From: Ambrosia x helenae
Lineage: Eukaryota > Streptophyta > Magnoliopsida > Asterales > Asteraceae
DNA: 64,000 bases
NCBI GenBank assembly: GCA_030844895.1
Contig: CM061224.1
Coordinates: 31,456,102-31,520,101 of the forward strand
Direction of reading: 5' to 3'
Of the stretch, positions 1 through 11,032 are shown piece after piece; position 1 is the first letter of the stretch; every line of letters begins with the position of its first letter. Under the pieces are notes generated by a model. That model was not told the origin of the DNA. It saw only the letters and a list, made by a program, of their open reading frames with translations, and did no database searches. Position numbers and translations under genes: made by a program.

Positions 1-957
1 ACTAGCGAGGAATATCCAGAATACTTTAAGAATAACAAAGATTTTGGATTTCCTGAATTCACTGATGAACTGTTGAGCCAGGCTGAGAAACTTGCTCATG
101 AAAAGAGTAAGAAGTTTGTTGAAGAAGTGTTTCCGGATTGTCAAAAGCCAAATACTGAACAATCTGATGCTTTGAAAGAACTTTTGAGGAAGCTTAAAGA
201 AAAAGAAGCTAACTGTCCAAAGATTGAAGTTCAAGGTAGCTTTTACAAATTCCATAATGATTTGTTTAAAGGAAAAGCTCTCGGCTGGAAATACTTGAGA
301 CAGCTGAAATGTGTCGCAGTGAAATGGGAGAAAGGAATAATGTACTTTGACAGATTCCATGATATTAAGACACTTCCATACTGGGTTGTTCGAGATATCT
401 GCAGACATGAAATGTCAGGTGCTTCAGTGAACAACCATTTGGTTGGTTATTTTGCAGATAGAATGGCTAGAGAGAGCAGGACAAAATGGGACGTGTTTAC
501 CCCACAATATCCTAAGAGAATTGTCCATAAGAAGGAGAAGGATGATATTACAGGGATGCCCAAGGTGACTTTAAAGTATAAACCACCAAAAGTGTTGAAG
601 CATATTCCTTTGATGCAGATTCCCCAACACTTTTCAAAGGATTTCATATGGTGGTATTATGATTGGAAGACTGCAGAAGCTATTATCATTCTGAAGGATG
701 GTGCAAAGGATTTCAAGAAGATTCACATCTTTGATCCTATGTGGTTAATCAACTGTTCGCACGAAGATATCATCATGCTTTATTACAATCCAATCTATTG
801 TGAAGCAAAAGACAGTGACCAGGCAAGCAAATACCAACGTGTGGTATTCTTATGTTTTGCATGGGATGTGAATGTTATGTGTGACTTCGACAAGAAACTG
901 GGGAAGTTTGTAAAGACTCAGAATGTTGAAAAGAAAAAGCCGAAAAAAAACTCATGA
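1..957 (+). CDS. Copia accessory ORF, C-terminal part (partial at window start)
   Basis: The frame is open from base 1 with no stop until TGA at 955-957, so the start lies outside the window. Its C-terminal two thirds resemble the ORF at 34210-35340: both share a VKW-G---YF stretch, a central P-W--RD motif, a W--F-PQYP motif, an IPL---QHFS/DFS segment followed by a W-Y-YD/HYD block, and the shared DPMWLINCS motif near the end. It lies just upstream of a polypurine tract and a 3' LTR, which is the place of the extra downstream ORF in SIRE/Maximus-type copia elements. I know no biochemical function. The product is basic and has no evident signal peptide or membrane segment. Confidence 0.75.
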   Translation, partial: TSEEYPEYFKNNKDFGFPEFTDELLSQAEKLAHEKSKKFVEEVFPDCQKPNTEQSDALKELLRKLKEKEANCPKIEVQGSFYKFHNDLFKGKALGWKYLRQLKCVAVKWEKGIMYFDRFHDIKTLPYWVVRDICRHEMSGASVNNHLVGYFADRMARESRTKWDVFTPQYPKRIVHKKEKDDITGMPKVTLKYKPPKVLKHIPLMQIPQHFSKDFIWWYYDWKTAEAIIILKDGAKDFKKIHIFDPMWLINCSHEDIIMLYYNPIYCEAKDSDQASKYQRVVFLCFAWDVNVMCDFDKKLGKFVKTQNVEKKKPKKNS

Positions 958-1056
958 ACCAGTGATGACTAAAGAACAAAAGGCGTTATTGCGCATCAAA
1001 CTGATGAACAAGACGATGGACGAAGAACAAAGACTCAAGCAATTCAAGCATTAGTC

Positions 1057-1065
1057 GAGGGGGAG
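1057..1065 (+). other. Polypurine tract
   Basis: The run gagggggag sits three bases before the TGTAG that opens the LTR. This is the expected primer site for plus-strand DNA synthesis. The same arrangement is seen at 35486-35494 in the complete copia element. Confidence 0.75.
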
Positions 1066-1067
1066 TT

Positions 1068-1574
1068 TGTAGATGCACATATGCGACTAATGCTATTGAA
1101 TTGCGAATATAAAGATGTTTTGTTTTCTGTCGAATGGTCGAACGTGGAAAAGAACGGTCGAAGGTAGAATCAGAAGGTCGAAGGAAGCACTGGGAGGTCG
1201 AATGTAATATTGTTTATGTATATGTCCAGATTCGCCCACATTGTATGGTCGAACCTGCACATTCGACCAAGCTATTTGGGCGAATGTGCAGGTCTATATA
1301 AGGCAATCTAAATTTTTGAATGTTAACTTTTGGTCATTTGTTTTCCCTCCCAGTGTGTGTTTCTCCCTAGGGTTATTATTAAGTCTGTAACCGAGTTTAA
1401 TCATTATAAACAACGTTTTGAAGTGTAATTGATTATCTAAATGAATGAAATGATTATGTTTATGATGATTTCTGTGTTTTGCTAGTTTTATTATCATTTT
1501 GTGATCAATTCAGAGATTCCGCACCTGAATTGAACTTGTTTGATCATTATCTTTGTTGTTTAAACGATCCTACA
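1068..1574 (+). repeat. 3' LTR of a copia element
   Basis: It begins TGTAGATG right after the polypurine tract and ends cgatcctaca, the same terminal decamer as the 539-bp LTRs at 20832 and 35497. A second shared block, gattccgcac, lies about 60 bases from the end in all of them. A TATA-like tctatataagg lies at 1293-1303. The U3 part is unlike that of the other element, so this is a related but different family. The matching 5' LTR is outside the window. Confidence 0.75.
1130..1268 (+). promoter_or_regulatory. GGTCGAA repeat array in LTR U3
   Basis: GGTCGAA occurs at 1136, 1156, 1176 and 1196, which is an exact 20-bp period. It occurs again at 1247, and as the inverse TTCGACC at 1262, all upstream of the TATA-like box near 1295. 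The placement suggests an enhancer or protein-binding array, but function is inferred from position only. Confidence 0.5.
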
Positions 1575-2355
1575 TGTATACAGCATAAAGTAGAGCATTT
1601 CACAACCTATTCCATTTTACCAACTTTGAACACAGATATACTAAGATCGCTATTTTTACGAAAATAACTAGCAAAGATCATTAACCGTGTCAAAGATCAG
1701 TAACGGCACCATTAAGATTTTAAAACCCTTTTACGTGCCGGTAAGCATTTCTAATCATTATTCGACTGACTTTAACCAAACCAATACCCGATTACAGTTT
1801 CATGGTGTAAACTTATTAACAAGTTAACTAGTCTACTATCGGATGATTAAACGGACGAGTTTTCAACATGTATCCGCCTAACACGTTTGACAATGATCAA
1901 AGTCAATCCAATATACCTACAAATCCAATAACAATGAAACAAGGTTGCATTATGATCATCAAGATTAAGACATGAAAAACGCCGAATTCATACAAGACGT
2001 GATTAACTATACAAACGATTGTTTCTACGTACTACATACTAGTGTTTTTGCCCGTAGGCTTAAAATCTACTAAATAAACATCACAAGTAGCATACAAAAT
2101 CAGATTCGGATCATAAGTAGTTTAAAGGATCAAACCATAAAAATGATAAAGTGAAGGATCGGATGATGATGGATGGATCAGATGGCTTCCCGAGCTCGTT
2201 CCACGCCTTTGCAGCACTCCGTTAGCCTAGAAAATCGCCTCAGATCGCCTCCAGAAAACCCAATAATCGATCAGTGAGCTGAAAGCTCTGTTTTATAACG
2301 CCTAGGAAAACCGAGCAGCCGCGCGGGCTCTATGAGCGGCCGCTCACTTTACAAA
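1575..2355. other. Non-coding stretch, possibly rest of an Athila LTR
   Basis: No gene is visible. The stretch runs from the end of the copia LTR to the repeat block shared with 4976-5267. Bases 2330-2345 hold a copy of the tgagcggccgctca palindrome found in that block, so part of the stretch probably belongs to the same minus-strand LTR. Confidence 0.35.
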
Positions 2356-2644
2356 AAGTTGCACAAGTGTCTCGTGTGCTGACGTATGGCTTCCAGAAGG
2401 TCACCGGAAATATCAGGACGAGCGAGCGGCCACTTACAGAGAGTGAGCGGCCGCTCACAGGACCCAAGGTCCTGTTTGCGTGCCGAAAACTTCGTTTTTC
2501 TTTAGTTTAGCTTCCAGGACATCGTCTAAGACCTGAAATCGTAAAGATACCCAAATAAGTACCAATTCCTCGTGTATAAGGTCAAAAACGTATAAAAACG
2601 GGAGTTAAACGGGGACTTTAATATGTGTAATTTAACGTATATCA
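2356..2644 (-). repeat. Athila-type gypsy LTR, 3' copy (5' part of LTR)
   Basis: About 290 bases match 4976-5267 with only scattered differences, including the cggccgctcac palindromes and the block ending in aatttaacgtatat. On the minus strand the LTR opens TGATATACG at 2644 and is preceded by the purine-rich aagtgtggggaggtt. That stretch, next to a gaggacaagcaaag motif, is the usual polypurine region at the 3' end of Athila elements. Confidence 0.65.
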
Positions 2645-4258
2645 AACCTCCCCACACTTGAACTTTGCTTGTCCTCAAGCAAACACTAAACAGAAAATAA
2701 ACGCAAAACTGGCCAAATGGCAATAAAGGAAAAATAACCTGTACAATAAGATTCAAGCCAACATGTATAAACAGGTGACAAAACAACTAAAAGGCGACGA
2801 TTCACTTTCGATCAACATAGCATGCAAACCCGTACACGACTCACAATGATCACACACACTGGGTTTTATTTATGAAACATACGTGTAATGTGTATGTGTA
2901 AATCGCTCCATTTCCAAGACAATGAATCATGCAATATCATAAGCTTGTCAAAAGATCTAATTTTCACCAACTAACGTGTGAAAAAGTATAAATCAAGAGG
3001 TCTTATATGGGTTGTAATGTCAGGCAAAGGTAAGGGTGTGGAATGGATATATATACAGTGACGAATCGGCTAAAACTCGGCGGTTAAGTCTAACTAAACA
3101 GAAACAAACACAACTATACAAAACACATGCGAATATAGGCGATTTTTATTCAAATCGAGCTAAACATATAAATTCTAAGTTTATAGCCCTGAAAACTGCT
3201 CGAAAACTGCTAATTCACCCTATTTTAGGGTGTTCTATTTTTTTGGATTTTTCTTTTTACATATATATCTATGATATAACTGATATAAACAACAAACGGG
3301 TTCTAAATATATAAACCCGAACACGAACTATTTACAACTCAAAAACGAGTTAAACATTAACCTAAACCGAGCTTTAACACAAAAGGTTTAAAAGAAAAAG
3401 GCCAAGTTTGGTTAAGTGGTGAAATGGTGTGGTAAATAAGAAAAAATACGGGATTAGGTTCAACATGGTTAACTAGGGGATAATTTTGGGTGCGGGAAAC
3501 AGATAGAACGAAAAGAAAAGGCTAAATCAAAAGGGTATCCTAAATGCCTCAATCATTTTCATACAACTTCACACGAATCTGGTCTAAACAAGCATGCTAA
3601 TGACAAGTTTTAAATTGCACAAAACATCTGTCTCACTCGATAAGCATGTCAAAGAAATGAAATCTATACTAATAGGCTCAAATGCTCACGTAACCGGAAG
3701 GAAATAGGTGTAAGTGTACAGATTTAGCATGCTACTATCACGTCTGTTTGTCGCGCCTTAGGTTATTTTTATCAAAAACTGGTTAGGCTTGATGTTTATT
3801 ATAAATATATACACATATATGTACTTATAAAGGGTTTTTTTTGTATATATATATATAAACAAGAGGACAAACAAGAACACGATATAATCCCTCCCAACAC
3901 TTAAACATCACATTGTCCCCAATGTGAAAATAGAAAGCGTTTATGAATTAGCTAACTATCGTGTGAAAAAGGAGAATAATACTCCCCTGGTGGTGATAAC
4001 CCGAAAAGCAAGTAGACCGCATGGAGCATCCATACTGGTGCTCGCCCGTTTCATGCACTACCACCATTCTTGACAAAACCAAAACACATCAAATCCATAC
4101 ATCATCACATTTATTCAAACCAACCAAATACTACTGAAATGGAAATAGTATGAATACAGAAAAATAAAAGATGTCTTGGGTGCACGCACCCAGATAATAC
4201 AGTACCAACAAAACATAAAAATATAAAAAGTACTACCACCACACCATGCACTCATCAC
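2645..4258 (-). other. Athila 3' non-coding region with polypurine tract
   Basis: On the minus strand this lies between an Athila ORF remnant and the 3' LTR. The polypurine tract is at 2645-2659. The rest is AT-rich with no convincing reading frame, which fits the long non-coding region known downstream of the last ORF in Athila elements. Reading frames at 3036-3314 (plus) and 2526-2786 (minus) show no protein signature. Confidence 0.5.

Positions 4259-4292
<34 letters not shown>
4259..4292 (+). repeat. (ATC)n microsatellite
   Basis: About eleven consecutive ATC units lie next to the Athila ORF remnant. Confidence 0.9.
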
Positions 4293-4944
4293 GTCGGGTC
4301 CCGGATGAACCCGCTACATCCCCCCTCATCTACGCTTATCACCCGTTCCACTTTGGTAATTCCCCCTTTGTGGGGGATTACCAAAATGATTTGGGTTACA
4401 AGCGTGGAGCTCAGTGATGATGTACTACAAGGTCTCCCCCTGATGATGCAAGCTCTCCCCATGATGATACAAGGTCTCCCACTTTTCATTTCTGAACGCG
4501 ACAAACTCGTGATAAAAGCTCTGTGGAGGCTAGTAGTGCTGCTGTGGCTGCTGCTCCCTCGCCGTTGGGAGTGGGTCCCAGATCTCTTTATCATGGCCTT
4601 TGAGCCTGCGTGTCCCACTTGGGTACTCATGAATAATCTTCATGTGTCTGAGCACCTCCATGTCAATATAAGAACCACCCTCAACCCGAGTTAACGTACC
4701 CCTTGCTGCTTTTAGGACCCCCAGATTCCTTGCTAAAGCACTGACGTATCCCCCCGTATATCATACACCCCAGTTTCTGACCTACTGTCGTGCTGAGGAA
4801 AGATGCCATTAATGCAGCAAGGTTTACTCGTTCATTTTTCACCAGGGCGTAAATAAATAGCAAATCAGGGGATGGGCAGCCTGTTGAATCCTCCTTCTTC
4901 CCCGCCGCGGTCCCACAAAGAACCTTCCGGAATAACCTAGGCAA
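4293..4944 (-). pseudogene. Athila ORF-1-like protein remnant
   Basis: The minus-strand frame 4944-4681 contains a DSTG motif, a LLFIYALV block, NLAALMASF and a YGG motif. It continues, after a frame change, into a stretch with GGSYIDMEVLRHMKIIHEY in 4680-4560. This resembles the ATHILA ORF-1 family product, which is common in plant genomes and of unclear function. The gag and pol genes are absent between the LTR copies, so the element is a large deletion derivative. It has no intact start, and the frame breaks near 4690 and again below 4560. Confidence 0.55.
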
Positions 4945-4975
4945 TGGGTCGCGAATCCTAGAAGCTTTACTCGTT

Positions 4976-5267
4976 CATTTTGCACAAGTGGCTCGTGTGC
5001 TAACGTAGGGCTTCCAGAAGGTCACCAGAAACATCAAGACGAGCGAGCGGCCGCTCACAGAGAGTGAGCGGCCGCTCACAGGACCCAGGGTCCTGTTTGC
5101 TTGCCAAAATCTTTGTTTTTCTTCAGTTTAGCTTCCGGAACATCGTTTAAGACCTGAAATCGTAAAGATGCCCAAATAAGTACCAATTCCTCGTGTATAA
5201 GGTCAAAAACTTATAAAAACGGGAGTTAAATGGGGACTTTAATATGTGTAATTTAACGTATATAACA
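4976..5267 (-). repeat. Athila-type LTR, second copy
   Basis: It is homologous to 2356-2644, with two GAGCGGCCGCTC palindromes at about 5044-5077. The left edge is abrupt. The sequence tttactcgttcatttt precedes it and also occurs inside the ORF remnant at about 4827, which suggests a repair junction. Only 2.3 kb separates the two LTR copies. Confidence 0.6.
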
Positions 5268-5540
5268 GTACACAAACTAAGTATGCTCACCAACATTATT
5301 TATGTTGACAAAATATTTTCGTACATGTTTCAGGTTGATTGTTGAGATATGTCATGTAGGACATGTGGACTTAGTAAAGACTTAATCAAGACAACATGTG
5401 GAATAGTATTTGTACTTGGTGATATCTGTAATTGTAACTTGAAGCATTGAATAAAATATTTACACTTTAGTACCATGATCTTTTGAACAATTGTTACTAC
5501 GTGACACCTCGATGTTTCCGCCATCGGTTGGGGTGTTGCA
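5268..5540 (+). repeat. 3' end fragment of a gypsy LTR (same family as 56970-59529)
   Basis: It is the reverse complement of bases near 56970-57245. Shared landmarks are the gctcaccaacatt...tgttgac block, gtacatgtttcaggt, and the terminal gtgacacctcgatg followed by ccatcggttggggtgtt. Its left edge abuts the Athila LTR and its right edge abuts an Athila ORF remnant, so it is a truncated insertion or a recombination product. Confidence 0.6.
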
Positions 5541-6430
5541 CTATGGGATTGGATCCTCGATTCTACAACATCTTATCACCCCAGTGGCACCACTTCTTCC
5601 AGATATCTTACCATACCTATCAGGAGCCAACTCTAGAGTTCTTAGCTTCCTTCTTCTATACTCAGCCCACTACAGCAGAGGATAGAGTTACGAGGCAGTG
5701 TATGCGGTTTAGGTTAGGCAGGTGTTGGTACACGATGACATTGGCAGAGTTTAGGGTTAGACTAGGTTTATGTCATCAAAGGGAAATTCATTCACCAATA
5801 TTCACCGAAACTTTTTTCGATTGGCCTAGAGATGTTCGGCCAAAAGATTTCCGGAGGCAAATTTCTGAAGTTTCCTACTAACCAAGGAAACGAAAGAGAT
5901 CTAGTTTCACTGATCCTCTCCATCGATGGTTTCATATGATCATTGCATGCAGTTTAGGATGCCGCACGGATAGTACCGATAAAGTACACGAGCAAGAGAA
6001 CTTCTATCTCTTCAGCATCATAAGAAGCATGTAGTAACCTTGCCCATGCGGTGGCCGAGCTATTCACTAGGTGCTGGGAAACCACTGCCACCAGCCATAT
6101 CTTCAGGGGACCTTACATTACACTCCTAGCCGCCAGTTTGGAGATACTTCATCCCCAGGCCTTAGTCTAGTTGACTATGGTGGGCAGGATCCGTCCCCTC
6201 ATGTTTTGAGGCTAATGGGTAACATGCAGAGGTTATGGGATGAGGAAGCTGAGTTTTACGAAACAACGGCAGCAGAAACAGGGAGTGCAGAGCCAGCCGC
6301 GGAGAGGCCTTCTTCACGCTATTTTGGATGGCCTCGATACGCTCACAGCACATATGACTTCATGCACCAGTTCCAGCTCCCATGCATGCAGTCGTTCAAT
6401 TTGATCTCCTCCTCTTTCAGGTTTATATGA
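5541..6430 (+). pseudogene. Athila ORF-1-like protein remnant, plus strand
   Basis: The first frame, 5541-5881, carries the EPTLEFLASFF, F-LG-CWYTMTLAEF-VRLGL pattern typical of the ATHILA ORF-1 family. A second frame, 6071-6430, carries YLQGTLHY and a Trp/Glu-rich tail. Between them the similarity (an RTDSTDK motif) persists in changed frames, so at least one indel and a stop at 5879-5881 break it. It is on the strand opposite the remnant at 4293-4944, so these are two different insertions. It would not make the full product. Confidence 0.55.
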
Positions 6431-7706
6431 TGTGACTCCTGACAGTACTTGATGGTTTGACTTTAAAACACTATTTTTCTATTCTTTTTATTTTTCTTTT
6501 GGTTGGTTGACATTTGACATTTGATAGTTGTATGTTTGCATGCTCGATGCATGCCTGGACACGTTCCACCCATTGATGCATTGGCGTCAGTATCTATATT
6601 AGGACTTAGTTTTTATTTATCTTTGTTACTTTATTTTCTTTTCTAGTTATTTTAGGATAGGTTGTGGACAGCTTGATATTTTGGAGCCGCCATTTCGACG
6701 TTTCTATTTTGAGGATGCAGGTTTCGCTCACACGCGAGTGGACTTGTCACTGTCACGTGGGTATTAGTTTCTCTTGCCTTTTTTTTCCATTTCTGCAATT
6801 AAAATTCATACAAAAATTTTAAGTGTGCGGTAGACCATTATTGCTGCTTATTTTATTATATCTACCGGGTCAGTAGTCATTGATTGTGCATTATCTAGTA
6901 CCCTCTTAGCCGCTTGATACCTATAGTCATTCACAGTCATTTTTGGAAGATTAATATAGTCTATTAGGCTTGTCCAAGTGATCGCTATTAGGCATTTTGC
7001 CGAACGGTTCACATCAAATGACAGTCGAAATTAGACGATGTTAATAAAAACCCAATAGATCCATTTAGAAAATAATAAAATAAAGTAGAAGAATAGGTTG
7101 TATGGCAAGTAGAAAAACACCCTGAAAATTGTACTTAAAATCGATACCTTATCCTACCCGATTGTCCATGAGAGTTTCTTGAGCCTTTTTCGAGCACCAC
7201 ATTTACATTATACATATCTTATAACACTAAAAATTTTCTTTTCAAGAGGGGCGCCCGCCCACCTTCGACTGGCCTGGGGGCCCTGCCCGGCAGAAAAGGC
7301 CAGAATTTAGTGATAACAATCGGTCATCTGCCTCTCGAAATTTTTGGAACGTGTAAGAAATTAATCCTAGCTATGCAACTATTTTGAGTTTGATGGTATT
7401 AGAACTAGTGTGTATATATAAAACTTAATTATGTAATAGAAGTACGTAAACTAGTATTTATATTATACACACAATAAAATGATTACCGTGTGTGTTGTTA
7501 GCTACATTGATGTCTATATGTGTTTTCAGATAACAATCGAACCCAATGGGTAAATCTAAAACCAGATACATTTTGAATAACTATTGGGTTGGGTAATCAG
7601 ACGTGAGATTATCTTTTATTTTTCACGGGCTGGAGACATGATTTATAGTGTTATGGTGTTTATACCGTTTGATCTAATATCTTTTCTACTTTTATGAATA
7701 TCTATA
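6431..7706. other. Intergenic sequence without recognisable genes
   Basis: AT-rich. A short GC-rich patch at 7245-7300 (ggggcgcccgcccacc and following) stands out but has no coding frame. Nothing else is identified. Confidence 0.5.
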
Positions 7707-8346
7707 ACTAAATTATACCCCGGGAACATCCCGGGGTTGAGAAATCTAATATGACATATCAATCTTACATATGAAATAGAATGATGTGTTTTAGAGTTAC
7801 ATGCAAGAAAAGCTTCGGGTAGCACCTAACCTAAAACAATTAACAATGTATCTCTCATATTAACGCCTAACCTTAAACAATGTATAACTCTAATATTAAT
7901 ACCTAACCTAAAACAATATACAACTTCAATGCTAACACATCTTGAAAATAGAATTCATATTTACTGATTTGAACATAATTAGTGACTTTCCTATACATGA
8001 TTAACGAATTACCTGAACACTTTGTGTTTTTTTTTCCGTATGAACAAAACCCCACAAAAAATATTCGGTTTTTTCTCCGTTTTTTATATAGCACTATGTT
8101 ACTCGTTGGAAATATAATAAAACGCTCGTTAATTTGATGTAATTTTTTCTTTAAAAAAATCTCGTATATTACAGATATTAACGTTAAAAAATTATGAGAG
8201 GAAACATGAGAGAGAGAAATCCAATTTTGTTTTTATATTTTTTTTTATTTCTAAAATCAATGATTGTCATATGACACACTCAAAAAAGGATGCCCTCTTT
8301 AAATGCGATGTGAGATTTATTTCCTTAGATTCTTATAATAGATAGA
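7707..8346 (-). mobile_element. Non-autonomous Helitron A
   Basis: On the minus strand it begins TCTATCTATTATAAG at 8346. It ends with a GC hairpin, ccccgggatgttcccgggg (7722-7740), followed by tataatttagt, close to the canonical Helitron CTAGT terminus. About 230 internal bases (7990-8215) match Helitron B (8571-8790) in inverted orientation. There is no Rep/helicase gene, so it depends on another element for movement. Confidence 0.6.
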
Positions 8347-9617
8347 TTTAAATCTATCTATATATATAAAAGAAAACGTATATGCTGACGTGGCGTGCAA
8401 TGGAGGCTTCAACCTTTCCTTGAGAGTGCCACGTGGCATCATAATTGAAAGATTTTAGTGTTTTTTAACTATTTCCTTTTTAATTAAAAAAAAGATAAAC
8501 ATAAAACCCTAAATTAAATTGAGTTATTTTAGGAAAAAAAAATTAAAAATAAATTTAAAATTTTCTCTCTCATGTTTCTTCCCATAATTTTTAAACGTTT
8601 ATATCTTTTATATACGGGATTTTTTAAAGAAAAAAATTACACCAAATTAACGAGCGTTTTATTATCTTTCCAACGAGTATCATAGTCCTATATAAAAAAC
8701 GGAGAAAAATCGACTATTTTTTGTGGGGTTTCGTTCATACAGGGAAAAAACACACAAAGTGTTCATGTTATTCATTAATCATGTTTTTTCTTTTAAACCA
8801 GGTTCTTATCTACGATGTTGAAAATCAGCCCAATCGCCATGTTATCATTGGAATTTTACTAGGTATACTTCATCAAGAGAAGTTAGGAGAAAGAATCGCG
8901 CAACACTGCAACACATGGTGTCACCTTATAGCAAGATTATTTTTTTATTTATTTAATTACAAGAGTAATAATTATTACTATTAGTATTAGTATTATTAGA
9001 ATGGTTACAGTTTTCAACCCCGGGACGCTCCCAAAAAGAATTGATAGTTGCTGACGTGACGTTCAATGGTGGCCTCAACCATCTCTTGATTATGCCACGT
9101 GGCATAATGAGATGCAATGATTACAACTTCCAACTTAAATGTTTGTTTAGGTGATTAGGTTATGAATTATAAGAGGCATTAGAATGTGAGAAATTAGAGA
9201 GATGTGATGAGTTTTTTAATAGTTGCAGCTTACATAATTGATTCTTTAGATGATTACTGATTAGGTTTTAGATTAAGAAATATGAGTTATTACTGATTAG
9301 AATACTATGAACATGCAATGATTGAGAGATTTTGTGGTTAGTTAACACTACTAGAAAAAACATCTTTCTTGACGCGCATTGCGCGTCATAAAATGGGGTT
9401 TATGACACGCAAAAGAAAGTCATTATAGGCATGGTCATAAAATTAATATGACACGCTTTTGCGTGTCATCCTTTTATGACACGCATTAATGACACTCTTT
9501 CATGACACGCGTTTATGACACGCCTTAATGACACACGTTTACGACACGCTATGCGTGTCATCTTTTTTGACAAAAAAAAATAAAAAAAAAATCTATAAAT
9601 TATTGATTTAACCTGGA

Positions 9618-9619
<2 letters not shown>

Positions 9620-9657
<38 letters not shown>
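9620..9657. repeat. (AT)n microsatellite
   Basis: A run of AT dinucleotides flanks the foldback element, with a second run at 10077-10106 on its other side. Confidence 0.85.
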
Positions 9658-9662
<5 letters not shown>

Positions 9663-10074
9663 AATGGTTCTAAAGAAAACCCTCCTTATTTGGTAAACTA
9701 TGGAAACTCTGACTTCCCAATATTTATTTTTTTTTTTGAAAAAAATAGGGCAAGTAATATACATGATTTTAAGCATTTTGGGCCAAAAAAAAATTAAAAA
9801 AGCGCCGAGTATTTTTTTTTAAAAAATAAAATAAAATTTTGACTAACACATGTTAAGCGCTAATAACAGGTGTTAACAATGTGTTAACTATATGTAAACA
9901 GTAGACGTTTTTTATTTTTTTTTAAAAAAACCGTTCGGCGCTTTTTTCGATTTTTTGGCTCGAAATGCTTAAAAAATGTATATTACATACCCTATTTTTT
10001 TCAAAAAAAAAAATGTTGGGAAGTCAGAGTTTCCAGAGTTTACCAAATAAGGAGGGTTTCCTCCATATACTTTA

Positions 10075-10078
<4 letters not shown>
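9658..10078. mobile_element. Foldback MITE in an (AT)n tract
   Basis: Long inverted arms: the left arm holds aaaaccctccttatttggta and ctctgacttcccaa; the right arm holds the reverse complements ttgggaagtcagag and taccaaataaggagggttt. Inner arms also pair (gcgccgagt with cggcgctttt). The ends are TAGG...CCTA inside TA repeats, so a TA target is plausible but cannot be told from the microsatellite. No coding capacity. Confidence 0.7.
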
Positions 10079-10109
<31 letters not shown>

Positions 10110-10169
10110 GCACCAAAACAATCTATTTCATAATCATAAGTCAGATATACTAACAAAATTTTAAAATTA

Positions 10170-10920
10170 ACAAAAAAAATATTGTGTCGCTACAAAATAT
10201 AACCTATAAATAAAGGTTGCCCGAAACTCGACCATCTTTCCCGCATTACCCGAGTATTCGTCTTTGTCTTCCCCAACCTGAGAAAAAAATAGAAATAACA
10301 CATTAAAATAATCAAAGGCGTCCTCAAATAGAAACATCGAATCAGTGTCGATAACTATCATCTTATTTGATTGCAACTTTCCCTGTTGATTTTGAGCTCA
10401 ATGTGCGAATCAGTGTCGACAACTTTTATCTTATTTGATGACTTAGATGAAAAGTTTGTGTTATAGTTAAATTTTTGTTTGAGTCGCTATATATTTACTA
10501 CACTATAATTGAAGATTCTAACTTACAAAAAGCTGAAGTTGATAATCTGCATTTGAGTCGCTATATAATAGTAGAAGCAGGGCATAGCTACAGTAAAGAG
10601 AGCTTTATAAATCATTTAGTTTCAAAGATGAGGGAAAAAGTCAAGCCTTGTGTGTTAAGATTAAGAATATGGTTCTGACTGAAATTGATAATCTGCATTT
10701 CTTTTTCTAAAAATTCTAAAGTTTATTAAAGGTGTATCTAAATGAAGTTTATGAATCCTCTTCAATTAGAAACTAAAAAAAGAGTGGCTGACCTCAAATG
10801 CCACGTCTAGTGGGAGTGGAGTTGTTGCTGCCTGTTGTGGTTCCGTGGTAACTTTTAACACTCGGTTCACGCCTAACGTAGAAGTTGTTTCCTTGCGTCA
10901 TGAGGTAATGCACCTGCAAA
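10170..10920 (-). pseudogene. Exon-like fragments inside the CACTA element
   Basis: There are two minus-strand blocks, each behind a good splice acceptor. At about 10917 the sequence ctttttgcag precedes a 39-codon open stretch ending in TGA. At about 10278 tttttctcag precedes an open stretch of roughly 35 codons. The codons look protein-like but I do not recognise the family. CACTA elements are known to pick up host gene pieces, so these may be captured exons; chance open frames are also possible. Confidence 0.25.
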
Positions 10921-11032
10921 AAGCTTTGGTTATCCTACTGTGGTTAAAATGCTCCCCAAGTACTGTTATTTGAAGGTTGGATTAATTCAAACACATATAT
11001 TTGTAATATTGAAGATGGTATATAGTTTATAC

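Noticed and set aside
1130..1268. Regularly spaced repeats as a CRISPR array
   Set aside because: The repeat is only 7 bp, lies in a plant LTR, and no cas genes exist.
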